In this document: positions 31,973-42,556 of the stretch, in pieces
How the letters are laid out: the number at the start of each line of letters is the position of its first letter
Position numbering within the stretch: the first letter of the stretch is position 1
Origin: Pisolithus tinctorius
Lineage: Eukaryota > Basidiomycota > Agaricomycetes > Boletales > Pisolithaceae
Direction of reading: 5' to 3'
Assembly (NCBI GenBank): GCA_024663395.1
Contig: JANFAH010000045.1
Location: forward strand, 248,001 to 312,000
DNA length: 64,000 nt
Made by a program: the position numbers and the translations under genes
Notes under the pieces: generated by a model
What the model saw: only the letters and a program-made list of their open reading frames with translations
What the model was told of the DNA's origin: nothing
Database searches by the model: none

Positions 31973-32768
31973 GTGGAGCATGCCTGCAACACAAACACAT
32001 TTGATTACTTTGGATCAACAGAAGCTGCTGACAAACAGAAGTATGACAGTGGCATGGCCCCCTACTGGAATGGAATAGAAAAGACCTGCAATGAGATGTG
32101 GAAATCAGTGAAAGAACCTATACCCCAGGATGAAAAGATGGTTGTTGTGCAACACATGAGGGCAAAAATAAATTGGCTCAGGAGCAGATATTTCATGAAG
32201 GACTACTGTGCATGGTGCATGGCACTTCCCATGCCTAACAAGTACCTGGCACTGGCATTTCTATGACTGTTCCTTGGGGAGAAGCCAGACAAGAGTGGCA
32301 GGAGTGGGATGGCAAGGGCCATTGCAGAGGTAGGTGTCCAAGTGACATCATGGCAGATTGGTTCTGACTTATCCTGGGCAGTGACAAGGGTGGAACCATT
32401 GGGAAGATACATGATTGAACAGTGGAACACCCAGCTGAAGGAAAACCATCCACTGAAAGCATGGACCATCTATACCTTGGCCCTGTCCAATTATATGGAA
32501 GGTGTCAATGATGGGGAGGATAAGGTGAGTGCAACAACCCCATTGCAGTGGTCAGCTGCACAACTTGTCAATGAGTTCTGCAAACATGAAGAACACCTGC
32601 TAATATGGGTGCACATGAGTGAACACCACAATATGACCACTCCTATCTGCACTGTGTTTAAACCCCTTAATCTTGGAATAACAATCAAATTTAAATCTAA
32701 TACACTATGCAGATTTGTATTTATCAAAGATGGTGAAGAGTTTGCATACCAGTCCACAATCCCACCAT
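31973..32768 (+). pseudogene. Decayed gene, tryptophan-rich basidiomycete-type hypothetical
   Basis: Coding-like blocks at 31973-32266 and 32309-32768 include FDYFGSTEAADKQKYDSGM, NWLRSRYFMKDYCAWCMAL and WNTQLKENHPLKAWTIYTL. They are in different frames, so there is at least one indel or stop. A GTGAGT-like donor occurs at 32525. No known domain is recognised. The style resembles the open block at 38142-38579. Confidence 0.35.
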
Positions 32769-33231
32769 GAACCCTTCTCCAGTTCTTTTTCAGCATCTGT
32801 TACCTGAAGGGCTTTCTTCAGATGTAAGATTATTTTCTTTGCTGCTTCCAACTCCTTGACAATCTCTTTCCTCATGTTGTCCTTCTCATCCATGGTGGGC
32901 ATATGATCTGCATCTTTGGCCAACTTGTACCTCCTTTTCTTGCTCTCTATGAGTGATATCATGGCCAGCAATGGCCTGCAGTAAAATGTTTCTGGTGGAG
33001 GGAAATCATTGCTGGGAACAGGTATTTTATAAATATGACATATGATGTAGTGGTTCTGTCCACTGCCATCTTTGTAAGTGCCAGTACAATCCATACAATG
33101 ATGTGATGTATTGATGGATGTACTGCATTAATGCCTGCCAGTCCACACATGGTCCATTCACCTTCAGGGACCTTTGAGCAGTTGTAATTTATTGTAATCT
33201 CTGTGAGATGCATGGTGGCATAAATGTGCAC
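32705..33231 (-). pseudogene. Minus-strand gene remnant with coiled-coil segment
   Basis: The 129-codon frame at 33094-32705 includes a Lys/Glu-rich helix (EIVKELEAAKKIILHLKKA) likely to form a coiled coil. An overlapping frame (33231-32959) may be the upstream part after an indel. It is adjacent to and convergent with the plus-strand remnant. Family unknown. Confidence 0.35.
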
Positions 33232-33554
33232 CAGTGTATGAACACAATGTGCTGAAGATTGTGTTCAGTCACCAATATCTAGGATTGATAATGGACAAGC
33301 AACAAGATCTTTGGCCTTCCACCATACCAGGAATACATCATGCTCCTTGAACTGCACAAGTGGGAGAGGAGTGGCCTTGCAACAATTACTGAGGAGTTGG
33401 TACACTCACCCTTGGTAAATACAGTTGCAGGGGCTGGAAAGGCAAGTGTTGTATTTATTTCTCCCATGTGCAGATGATGAAGGATGTCCAGGGTGCCCAC
33501 TGCCATGACAAGCATGAATTCCCCAGTGTGGGAACCAAAAGGTATCATTGCTCA

Positions 33555-33810
33555 CATGACATGGGCATCCTGGATGCCCCTCACATACTGAGTCATGTCA
33601 TCAGCTTGACTCAGTCCCTTGCCTGTGTGTATAGGCATCTGTGATGCCCTTACTCACACAGAATCATGTCATGGGTTTGACTCAGACCCTTGCCTGTGTG
33701 TACAAGTGTCCACAATGCCCTTGCATACACACTGAGTGATGTCGTGGGCTTTGACATCCCATACCTGTGTGTATGGGGGTCTGCAACACCCTTGGTCACA
33801 CTGCTGTGAT
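33555..33810. repeat. Tandem repeat, roughly 85-bp unit
   Basis: Three imperfect units contain CTGAGTCATGTCATCAGCTT-like and CCTGTGTGTATAGG-like segments. They lie between gene remnants. No coding signal. Confidence 0.65.
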
Positions 33811-34039
33811 TTTGTTCACATAGTTAGGGGGGCAAAAAATATCACCCTGCATGAGGGTGCTCTGGATGCCCTTGTGCCAACATTCCACTGATATGTTTTC
33901 ACCATTCCAAGCCCAGAGCTCCTCTGGGTCAAACTGGACCCATCTCTGTCTTCCTCTAGGAGTCCCCTTCTCTCCTAGATCTCACATTCACTACCTAACC
34001 TAAAGCATCACATCTCTTTGTCCCTCTCTTCAAGAAGGA

Positions 34040-34500
34040 TACCAACTCTGGTCAGGAGCATCAACCAAAACACCAGTGTATCAAGACAAGTGACCTGTCA
34101 CTTATGGTTGTGGGGTGCACACATGAGCCAGTCCAACTCTGGACAGGTATGACAACCAAAATGCCAGTGTATGTACCCAAGATAATTGACCAGTCACCTA
34201 TTTTTTTGTGGGGCATGCCCACAACCATTGGGTGCACACCCAAGCCAGTATGGCTTACTTAACTGATTACATAAGCAATAAATAGCACCACTTTCACATA
34301 GTTCATTGATTGATTATTTAATATCCAAATATGGAAGTCACAGTATTATATAATCAACAAACAAGTATATACCAAGGTCAGATTGGTGGCTGATAACTAT
34401 AACTTTTGCATCTTGAACTTGAACCACTGCCTACTGCATTGGGATTAAGTTCAAACAGGTACAAACAAAAAATCATGTCCAGCACCAGCCAAAATCAGAC
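34040..34500. repeat. Segment duplicated at 58088-58193 and 59771-60110
   Basis: The stretch from CACCAGTGTATCAAGACAAG through CCAGTCCAACTCTGGACAGG and on to the GATTAAGTTCAAACAG region recurs near 58.1-60.1 kb. There it is interrupted by palindromic element B2 at a TA that is intact here (34148-34149). This copy is the empty site. P1-like palindromes occur near 34086 and 34183. Confidence 0.8.
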
Positions 34501-34504
34501 CAAG

Positions 34505-34566
34505 GTAAGCCAAAGTCATTGGAAAAATAAGTGACTAGTTGCTTATTTCTCTCCCCCTGCCTGCAG
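34505..34566 (+). other. Intron with P1 palindrome (62 nt)
   Basis: GTAAGC..CTGCAG with P1 at 34526-34547 (centre ACTAGT). The duplicate at 60113-60174 has GC in place of the GT donor. Confidence 0.6.
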
Positions 34567-34706
34567 TCCAACAACAACAGCAGCAAGTCTGGCAAAAGGA
34601 CTGCTGTGCCCCAGGTAAGTTGTGCCATGCCTCATGCCCAGGAAACCACACTGACTTGCATGTGTATCATGTCATGTCACAGCTTTCCCAGCCCCCCAGA
34701 CCCACT

Positions 34707-34767
34707 GTAAGTGACATGGAACCTCTGACAAGTGACCAGTTGCTTATTCTGACCTTCTTCTTTTCAG
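34707..34767 (+). other. Intron with P1 palindrome (61 nt)
   Basis: GTAAGT..TTTCAG with P1 at 34727-34748. Duplicate at 60315-60367. Confidence 0.6.
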
Positions 34768-34866
34768 GGTGTCTCTGCTGGAACAGATGTGGCTGCAGCC
34801 ATCAAACTTTCACTTGCCTGGTCTACTGCTGCCCACAAAAGGTTAGCAGCAAGGAAGGAGTCAAAG

Positions 34867-34934
34867 GTAAGTTTTTTTTTCTCTCTCTCTCCTCCCACAA
34901 GCAACTGGTCACTTATTCCCATCAACACCCATAG
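34867..34934 (+). other. Intron with P1 palindrome (68 nt)
   Basis: GTAAGT, a T/CT tract, P1 at 34896-34917 in the CAAC/GTCAC form, then CACCCATAG. Confidence 0.6.
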
Positions 34935-34981
34935 GCAATGCATCCAAGGGCCAAGAGGGCAGAAGGATGGATGTTGAACAG

Positions 34982-35040
34982 GTAAGTTCACATCACCCAT
35001 AAACAAGTGACCAATTGCTTATCCTTGTCAACACCCATAG
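34982..35040 (+). other. Intron with P1 palindrome (59 nt)
   Basis: GTAAGTTCACATCACCC, P1 at 35002-35023, then CAACACCCATAG. It is nearly the same sequence as the introns at 36784, 36885 and 37001. Confidence 0.65.
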
Positions 35041-35088
35041 GCAACTGCACCTGAGGGTGAAGAGGGGGGAAAGATGGACATCAAACAG

Positions 35089-36735
35089 GTAAGTTCACAT
35101 CACCAATAAATAAGTGGCTGATTGCTACAGTGGCTCAAAAAAGTGTCCCAATGTTGGGTGGTTTTGGAAGGATTTGAGATTTATGAGAGAACCAGTAGGA
35201 ATCAATTCAAACTCCTGCAGGACCAAAAATAACACTAACTGTTGCCTTGACAACAAGGGCTTTTTCATATAATTTGGTTGCTATGGCACTGAGATATAGC
35301 CAATTTAAAATGACATGTCATTGGGATGCTTTTTTGAGTATGATGTTGTCAGTCATTATTCAGTAAATATCATATGGATTTGACAACTTCTGAAGGATTT
35401 TTTGCTTCAACCTTGCCTGATCATGTAATGTACATAATCCTGAGCCATAAAAATGGCTTGGGTCCCACTCAGCTAACCCAACTCCACCATGAAATGCATT
35501 TTGGCACTGCTAGAGCAAATATCCATCTTCTTTCTGAATCTGGCTTTTCTGCTCATCAAATCTTCTCTGGAGCTGGTCTGGGGAGCTCTACTGTGGCCAG
35601 GGTCATCAAAGAGTTCCAGCTAGATAAGGAAAACATCAAACTAGGACATCCTCACCAGCTTTCTTCTACTGGCAGAAGGAGAATAGTCTCTAGTGTGACC
35701 TCAAGAAGAACTGAAAATGCCATCAAGGCCACCCATATAGTGAGAGTGGCCCATTCCTCTCCTGTCTCTTCCCAAACTGTTTGCAGTGTGCTCAATTCTG
35801 CATCCCTGAAGGCTGTAGTCAAGCAGGAACATTATCCTGCAAAGGCTTTCCTACCATTTTCAACACAAATTTCCTTCCTATCTGACCCAAACCTATTGAT
35901 CTTAGGTCTGAGTGACCATATGATCCTATTCCAGTCCTCCAAGGTCAAGATTTGGTGCTTAAGAGCAAAGGCAGGTCCCTTGTGCCTATGCTTGTCAGAC
36001 AAGAGAGGCCCCTCCTGCTTGACTCGAGCCTTCAGCAATGCAGAATTGAGCACACTGAAATCAGTTTTGGATGTGACAGGAGAAGCAAGGGAAGCACTCA
36101 TTATATGTGTGGCCTGGATGGCATTTTCAGCTCTCCCAGAGGTCACACTAGCAACTATTCTCCTTCTGCCAGTAGAAGAAAGCTGGTGAGGATGTCCTAG
36201 TTTGATGTTTTCCTTATCTAGCTGGAACTCTTTGATGACCCTGGCCACAGTAGAGCTCCCCAGACCAGCTCCAGAGAAGATTTGATGAGCAGAAAAGCCA
36301 GATTCAGAAAGAAGATGGATATTTGCTCTAGCAGTGCCAAAATGCATTTCATGGTGGAGTTGGGTTAGCTGAGTGGGACCCAAGCCATTTTTATGGCTCA
36401 GGATTATGTACATTACATGATCAGGCAAGGTTGAAGCAAAAAATCCTTCAGAAGTTGTCAAATCCATATGATATTTACTGAATAATGACTGACAACATCA
36501 TACTCAAAAAAGCATCCCAATGACATGTCATTTTAAATTGGCTATATCTCAGTGCCATAGCAACCAAATTATATGAAAAAGCCCTTGTTGTCAAGGCAAC
36601 AGTTAGTGCTATTTTTGGTCCTGCAGGAGTTTGAACTGACTCCTACTGGTTCTCTCATAAATCTCAATTCTTTCCAAAACCACCCAACATTGGGACACTT
36701 TTTTGAGCCACTGTAATTCTTGTCAACACCAATAG
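35089..36735 (+). other. P1 intron split by palindromic element B1
   Basis: GTAAGTTCACATCACC and the left part of P1 precede the insertion. The right part of the intron (ATTCTTGTCAACACCAATAG) follows it. Without the element the intron would be about 59 nt. Confidence 0.65.
35128..36713. mobile_element. Palindromic Tc1-like element B1
   Basis: The 1586-bp element is flanked by TA (35126-35127, 36714-36715), with ends CAGTGGCTCAAAAAAGTGTC. Each arm encodes the same N-terminal transposase fragment, 35374-35683 on plus and 36467-36158 on minus. The two translations are identical for roughly 100 residues (LSESGFSAHQIFSGAGLGSS, then VARVIKEFQLDKENIKLGH) and then diverge toward the centre. There is no DDE region. 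It sits inside an intron, within the P1 palindrome itself. Confidence 0.9.
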
Positions 36736-36783
36736 GTGACTGTGTCTGAGGGCCAAGAGGGGAGAGAGATGGATGTTGAACAG

Positions 36784-36842
36784 GTAAGTCCACATCACCA
36801 ATAAATAAGTGACCAGTTGCTTATTCTTGTTGACACCAATAG
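36784..36842 (+). other. Intron with P1 palindrome (59 nt)
   Basis: GTAAGTCCACATCACC, P1 at 36804-36825 in the TGACCAGTTG form, then GACACCAATAG. Confidence 0.65.
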
Positions 36843-36884
36843 CTGACTGTGTCTGAGGGCCAAGAGGAGATGGACATCAAACAC

Positions 36885-36943
36885 ATAAGTTTGCATTACT
36901 CAAACATAAGTGGCCAGTGGCTTATCCTTGTCAATGCTCACAG
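36885..36943 (+). other. P1 intron with broken donor (59 nt)
   Basis: The donor reads ATAAGT where its neighbours have GTAAGT. P1 is at 36904-36925. The acceptor is CTCACAG. Confidence 0.55.
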
Positions 36944-37000
36944 CCAAGTGCCTCTGAGGCTCTACAGGGTGGAGGAGATGTGGCAATGGAGGTGGAACAG

Positions 37001-37059
37001 GTAAGTTGGCATCATCCAAAAATAAGCAACCAGTCACTTATCATTTTTGACTATTGCAG
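37001..37059 (+). other. Intron with P1 palindrome (59 nt)
   Basis: GTAAGTTGGCATCATCC, P1 at 37021-37042 in the CAACCAGTCAC form, then CTATTGCAG. A further P1 copy at 37354-37375 lies in a less certain intron. Confidence 0.6.
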
Positions 37060-38141
37060 AAAAGTGGTGGCAAGAAGAGCCCCAAGAAAAATTCCAAGGT
37101 AGGTTATGGTACACACAAGGCATGTGCATGTCACTAACAATTGATATCAATGTAGAAACATGGACACCAGGATGAAGTGGAGGACACAGCAGGAACAGAA
37201 ACTGGAGGGGTCTCAGAGGCAGTGGTAAAGCACTCACTGTTGACTTGAATTCCATGGTGGTTGCTGACATGACATGATTTCAAGTCACAAAGCAAGCATC
37301 AGAAGAAATCCCATAAGGATCCACCAGGGCACAGATAGTATGTTATTGGCCCAAATAAGTGACTGGTCACCTATTTTTGATTTTGATCCAATAGTCACCA
37401 CCCAAGGAAATTCCAACCAGAAAGCATGGTCCCAAAGCTTCCAAGGGCAAAGGCAAGGTGACAACCACTGAGGTCAGTAGCAATTCTAGGTCTGTTGATC
37501 AGCCACTGATGTATCTGTCTTACACAGGATGGTGGTATCAGTCAAGAGTGGGAGGCCCCCTCAGTTGCAAGTGTGGTAAGCAGGTCCTGATCTGGCCAGG
37601 GGTCTGATGTCTGATGCCAACCCTCAGAGCAATGTACCAGTGGAAATGGCAGAGAAAACAACAGTGTATCAACACAAGGCAAGTGTGAAGGACTGAAAAT
37701 CAGACATGCATGCTGACCAGGTGGCAGACAATATAAAATGGAGAGACAAAGGTGTGTGAGATAGTAAAATGTGATGGTAGGTATGCCAGAGGTTGACATG
37801 CCATCAGAAAATCTTTCCAAAGCTGGCTGATTGTGTCATGTTGAGCAAGGATGTTGTAAGTGGTCACAACTTCACTGGTCTCACACATTTGACATGATGA
37901 TGGTCACAGGTGCCCAACATCAAGAAGACAGACATCAAGAAGACAGAGCTTACTGAGGCAGACATGCAGAGCATGGTGAATGAAAAAGCACTTGCAGACC
38001 TGTCACTGGGGTCTGTGCTGATGATGATGATCTGAGACAAGGACAGCAAGCAATATGAGGGCCCATACTAAGACTACATAAATATAACCCAAGGCCACTC
38101 AATGACAGATATCTGGTGCAGCTCAAGAATAGCATCAGCTT

Positions 38142-38579
38142 GTGAGGACTACAAAACAAGGTAGTCTGGAGTGGAAGAAGGCGGCACAAGACATGTGGGC
38201 CTTAGCCATGCAATCACCATACTTTGCATGGGGGATCATTGATGAGTATGCAAACATATGGGGAAGTGCATGGGCAGAGGTTATAAAGAAACATAGGGAT
38301 GGGAACCTGTGGTGCCTCTGGGCTGTGAATGATGAGATCAGCAGAGGCAAGTGGGAGGACTTGGTGACCCAATATTTCCAAAAACTGGCTAGTCTGGCTA
38401 CAATTGCAGTGCAAAACATCACACTCATGGGGACCACCAGTGACAATGACAAGGTCCATGCCAGAGTGCATGCCAAGTTGGAGTGGGTGCATGAGGGGTA
38501 CATGCTGCAAACAGGCCACCCATCTAGCTTCAAGACATTGCCCATTGGCAACAAGTTGATGTTCAACAACATCCAATAA
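38142..38579 (+). CDS. Open 145-codon block, unknown protein
   Basis: The frame encodes SLEWKKAAQDMWALAMQSP, EYANIWGSAWAEVIKKH and NEISRGKWEDLVTQYFQKL, a helical tryptophan-rich sequence without a known domain. The frame stays open upstream of the first ATG for a short distance, so it is probably an internal exon of the locus starting at 34.5 kb. It is CpG-poor like its surroundings. Whether it is still expressed cannot be judged. Confidence 0.4.
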   Translation: MRTTKQGSLEWKKAAQDMWALAMQSPYFAWGIIDEYANIWGSAWAEVIKKHRDGNLWCLWAVNDEISRGKWEDLVTQYFQKLASLATIAVQNITLMGTTSDNDKVHARVHAKLEWVHEGYMLQTGHPSSFKTLPIGNKLMFNNIQ

Positions 38580-38899
38580 CTATTTCATGATCCCACTGGC
38601 ATGCCAAGATCGATTTGGTAGATATCATCAAGGAGGTGTGAGTTTTTATGTACTGGACAAGGAGCAGTCAATCTGATGCAAAGTTACCTAGGTGGTCTGT
38701 TGGGTGGAACCATTTGTTGCCTTGGCATGTCAACAGTTAGGAGACAGAGTATGGCAGGATGCATCATGTGCATGGATTGCAAATGCATCATGGTGTGGAC
38801 CAAGCTCTGAAAAAATCATAGCCATGTCTCGACCCTGGCCAGACTCAGCCTCATATTCATCCAGTCCAGCCTTGGCCTCACCAATCCCTTATCCCCAGA

Positions 38900-39330
38900 T
38901 GTCCTAGTGTGGTGAACACTGCTTTGCAGTGTATGTCACTTTGGTTAAGCTCTGCCCGGTCTTGTCCCCAGTCCACCCTGTCCCGGTCTCTGTTACCTTA
39001 GTCATACCTTACTAATACTTGTCTTACCAATCATCTTAGCAATCCTTGTGAGACCAGCATTACCAGTCTCCATACTATAGCTACTTCTAATATATAAACC
39101 TGTAGATATTCAGCCTGTGTTCCCTCAGTCTGAAATCAAATAAGTTCTATCTGTAACTCTTGGCCTCAGACTTGGACTGCAACCCACACAAGGGAATAAT
39201 GCTGCATCACCAGTTGCTAAGTCCAATCAGTCCACTCATCTGTATCTCTGCTATACCTCTGATCCTGACCCCCCCTTGGCCTCACACCCACTTTGGTCTC
39301 TGGTCTGGCCTCAACCTGGACATCACAAAC
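38900..39330. other. Possible decayed LTR or promoter region
   Basis: A TATATAAACC lies near 39090 in CTTACCAATC-rich DNA resembling LTR U3/R. No ends, target duplication or polypurine tract could be found. Confidence 0.2.
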
Positions 39331-39339
39331 TTGACAATG

Positions 39340-39409
39340 GTGAGGACAAGTGACTGGTTGCTTATTCTCTGGCTTTGATGACCAAAATGTTGGCATTCAT
39401 TCATTGCAG
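39340..39409 (+). other. Intron with P1 palindrome (70 nt)
   Basis: GTGAGG, P1 at 39345-39366, then TTCATTGCAG. The following exon-like frame reads CQEWPNLLMAQSYLMRNNV. Confidence 0.5.
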
Positions 39410-40640
39410 ATTGGTGATTTCTTGTGCCAAGAGTGGCCCAACCTCCTCATGGCACAGAGCTACCTAATGAGGAACAATGTGGATATGAAATCATTTACTT
39501 TGGGAAGACTGCCATCATACATTTTATTGGACAAGAAATTCTTGGAGTGTGTCAAGGCCAACATCAAAGCCTATCAGGAACAAGTGGAAAGCTGGACACA
39601 GGTGACATGACCCCTGCCATATCTCCATCCAGCCCCCAATCAGTCTGTCAACTTTGAGGACCACAAGTTTGACAACCAGAGACAAGTGGCAGAGTGCATC
39701 ATCAACATGATGCATGTCACACATTCCTGACAGCCAAGTTCAAAGGGACAGCACAACTGGTGAAAGCACTGGCACAAATAATACTTGACAAGGAGTGCCA
39801 TGAACAGTTCTTGGGAACTACAGTGGTGTGAGAGTTGTGTCACAAAGTACAGCATCTCTTGCAGTTTTGTGGTGGTGTCCCAGAGGACAGTTGGACATGG
39901 TGGGATGGGATACAGGAGCAACCAGAAGTCCAAATGCCCATGGATGAATTTGAGACCTTGGCACCCATGGAAAATGAGACAACCAACAATTGAGCAGTGT
40001 GTACGGCATTGGAGCACCAACTGCACATGAAGAACAAGGCTGAGCTGGCATTGTGAAGACTTTATTTTCCAAGGGAATTGGGGTGATGAAGAATGGTCAA
40101 GTTTCACCTGATCTGTATGATGCTGTGAAGAGATGGCTGGAGGTGGGGGTGTGGGTCTGAAATAAGCAACTGGTTACTTATTTTTATTTTATTTTACAGC
40201 TTGCCATGCTAGAGTCAGAGCAACATGTTGCCCAGCTGGCTGACACTCTGGATGATGTGGAGGGCATGAAGTTTTCCAACAAAATGTGGGAAACCCACAA
40301 AGTCAGGATGCCACCAAGGGCAGATGACAATACCGCCACAAGTTGCTGGGGTCCACAGGAAGGTATGGGTCTGGACTTGTTTAGAAAAGCTTGCACATTT
40401 CTTCATGGTGGCACAAATCAGTCAGAGGAAGAATGCACAGGATAATGATTGCTGTGTAGCAGACTTTGACAAACAGATGGAGGAGGAGTGACAGGCTACC
40501 ATCACTGCAGACAAAGTCCCTGGGATTATATACTGTAGGGGAGTGCAGCCTATGACAAACAAGGCACAAATGCTTGGTAAGTAATGAAATGAGCAATCAT
40601 GATGAGTAGGCATTTGTGTTCTCTCCCTTGTGTTGCAGAT
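39410..40640 (+). pseudogene. Exon-like fragments of the P1-intron locus
   Basis: Coding-like pieces occur at 39410-39610, 39785-40030 and 40206-40445 (LESEQHVAQLADTLDDVEGM). A P1-bearing intron-like gap lies at 40143-40199. Frames are broken by stops and indels. No domain recognised. Confidence 0.3.
40143..40199 (+). other. Intron with P1 palindrome (57 nt)
   Basis: GTGGGG donor-like start, P1 at 40161-40182 with the right half decayed to GTTACTTATT, and a TTTTACAG acceptor. Confidence 0.5.
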
Positions 40641-40673
40641 GGTGAGAGGGGCCAGTTCCATACCATGTCCTGG

Positions 40674-41344
40674 TGTTACACTGCGCTCACATTGTTCCCT
40701 TCTACAGACACTTACATAAACTGTTCGCACTTCGTCCCACCTCTGCTGGTGTTCCTCCATCCCGCAAGCCACTGTCTACACAGCTGGACTTGTGTTCCAT
40801 ACATTTCCCTTATGTCATCCTTTTCTTCTTATGGTAGACCCCTGTCTACCCTGCAATGTACTATAGCTGGACATTACATCCATTCCCCTTCCCTCCGTGA
40901 TCTGCTGGTGGCCCTGATCCATGCGGTCATGTGACACGTTCACCCCGGGTGAACACTCCACTCGTGACTCGTATACACGGTTAGTCCCCTCTTCCTGTGT
41001 GTGTTTACCCCCGTCCTGTTCTGACTGCAGTAGGGTTGCCCTTGCGCCCTCTGCATCCGGACTCGGGTGAGCATTCGCACTTGTATTCAAATGTTTGACT
41101 ACCAGTACTATACATATGTATATAAACCCACATGTACTGTACCAGTCCCTCATTCGAAATCTACTTTGCAACCACCCTTAGCTCTGCATGCTGTACCAAC
41201 AAGGACTCGCCAGTACGACTTCGGTTGGCCAAGACTAGTGTTCTGTCGCTGGTGAAGTTAAATTACACATCACTTCTCGCACAGTCATGTGCTTGTGCTT
41301 CATTGCACTTGATTTGTGATGTGATATGAGTCATCAGCATAACA
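40674..41344 (+). mobile_element. Solo LTR of a third retrotransposon family
   Basis: The 671-bp sequence runs TGTTACACTG..AGCATAACA. It is flanked by CCTGG on both sides (40669-40673, 41345-41349). It has a TATATAAA box at 41119 and retains many CpGs, unlike its surroundings. No polypurine tract or binding site adjoins it, so it is a solo LTR. Confidence 0.85.
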
Positions 41345-41367
41345 CCTGGTGCCCCACTGAGGGTTTT

Positions 41368-42252
41368 TCAGCATAGTAGGAGTTGTCCTTGGTATTCTGC
41401 ATAGTTATCCAACCATTTCTGGAGGGCTCCCTTGTCCCAGATCATCCTACCATCTCTCTGTGCTCCAAATTGGCCAGCAAGTGAAGGGTCACTGAGGAAC
41501 TTGTTGCTCAGGGCATCACAGTTGTCAAAGCAAGCATTGCTCCTGTCTGTCAGGAAGGAGTAGCCCATATCATGGTTGCCAAGGTCATATGCTAGGCTCT
41601 CATAAGGTACACATATCTTAACTTGCCAAAGGACTTTGTTCTCCCAGAGGCTGACAATGGTGGTGGCACTGTCTGCAAACATGGAACAAAGTTGCTTCAA
41701 GTGGATTCTATGACCCTTGTAGAGTAGCTCCATCTAGTGCTTGTTGTCAGTCCACCAAATGCAAGAAAGAGACATTCTTTGCAGTGCAAGGGATGTGGCA
41801 TGATGTTGTAGAGCTCAAATGTGACTGAATGGGGAGTTGGTGTGCTCTGTGAACCAAGGCTGGAGTTGGTCTCATACCAGCTCTTCCACACCATCAAATC
41901 TTGATTCCAATCATTGCCTCAGTTCCTTCAAGTGAATGCAGTATATGAGCCTGGTAAGGCAGTATGTCACTGCAGCAGGCTCCTTGTGCTTTCCATCTCC
42001 CTCCAAAGTGTACAGGGCTAGTGTCTGCTTTGTGGGACAGGGCATGGCATTGCCAGTGGTCTTGGGCCACTTGGTCATCCATACTTCAGTCAAGACCTGG
42101 TGAAGGCTGGCAGAGACATCCACTCCTTCTTTGATGGCTGGTCCCAGGGCAGTGACCTTTGCAATGAGGAAAAGTAGGCTGTATCTATTCTCCCACTGCA
42201 CTTGCCCCAGCATATATAGCAATGCAATGACTGGTGCAGAGTAAGTGTCCAT
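41368..42252 (-). pseudogene. C2H2/RecQ-like locus, C-terminal part of remnant (J1)
   Basis: Blocks 42252-41911 and 41733-41368 are joined by a region with stops in all frames. They include APVIALLYMLGQVQWENRY, ELLYKGHRIHLKQLCSMFA, VSLWENKVLWQVKI and HDMGYSFLTDRSNACFDNC. From memory this order resembles the segment found N-terminal to the helicase in large fungal RecQ-type, C2H2-containing repeat proteins. That assignment is recalled, not searched. No helicase motif is present and the locus ends near the solo LTR at 41344. Decay is by stops and at least one indel. Confidence 0.4.
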
Positions 42253-42298
42253 TGTGTCCTCATTCTGGTGGTGATGGAAGGGAGTGTTGCTGATACCT

Positions 42299-42354
42299 CT
42301 GTCAGTCCAATGTTAGCACACCAATTTAGTATACATGTATCTTAAATCACTCAC
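42299..42354 (-). other. Intron with P3 palindrome (56 nt)
   Basis: In the minus strand GTGAGTG..CTGACAG encloses a form of palindrome P3 (TTAGTATACA and its complement; one half partly decayed). Confidence 0.5.
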
Positions 42355-42556
42355 TCTTTGAGTGGTACTAGCAAGTTCAATCATTGCAGGACCAATGCAT
42401 CAGTGATGGTAAGGAGGTCAATGCTTCATTGAAGTCCTGCCTCACTGCTGCTTTAAGTCCTGGGAGCTGGCAATCATGATCTTCTCTTGGAATTCTTACC
42501 AAGTCACATAGCATCTGTATGTCATGGCCAGAAACATGCTCATGCCACCAGGTTGC

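Larger units (their letters stand above)
34505..37155 (+). pseudogene. Multi-exon gene remnant with repeated 48-nt exons and P1 introns
   Basis: Exons inferred from GT..AG boundaries are 34567-34614, 34768-34866, 34935-34981, 35041-35088, 36736-36783, 36843-36884, 36944-37000 and 37060-37098. Several are about 48 nt and encode variants of one 16-residue peptide ending in MDIKQ or MDVEQ (for example TVSEGQEGREMDVEQ). Introns are 59-68 nt, four of them exactly 59, and nearly all hold palindrome P1. Damage includes a 47-nt exon, a GT-to-AT donor at 36885 and a Tc1 element inside one intron. The product is unknown; the exon repeats would give an acidic repeated linker. Confidence 0.5.
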
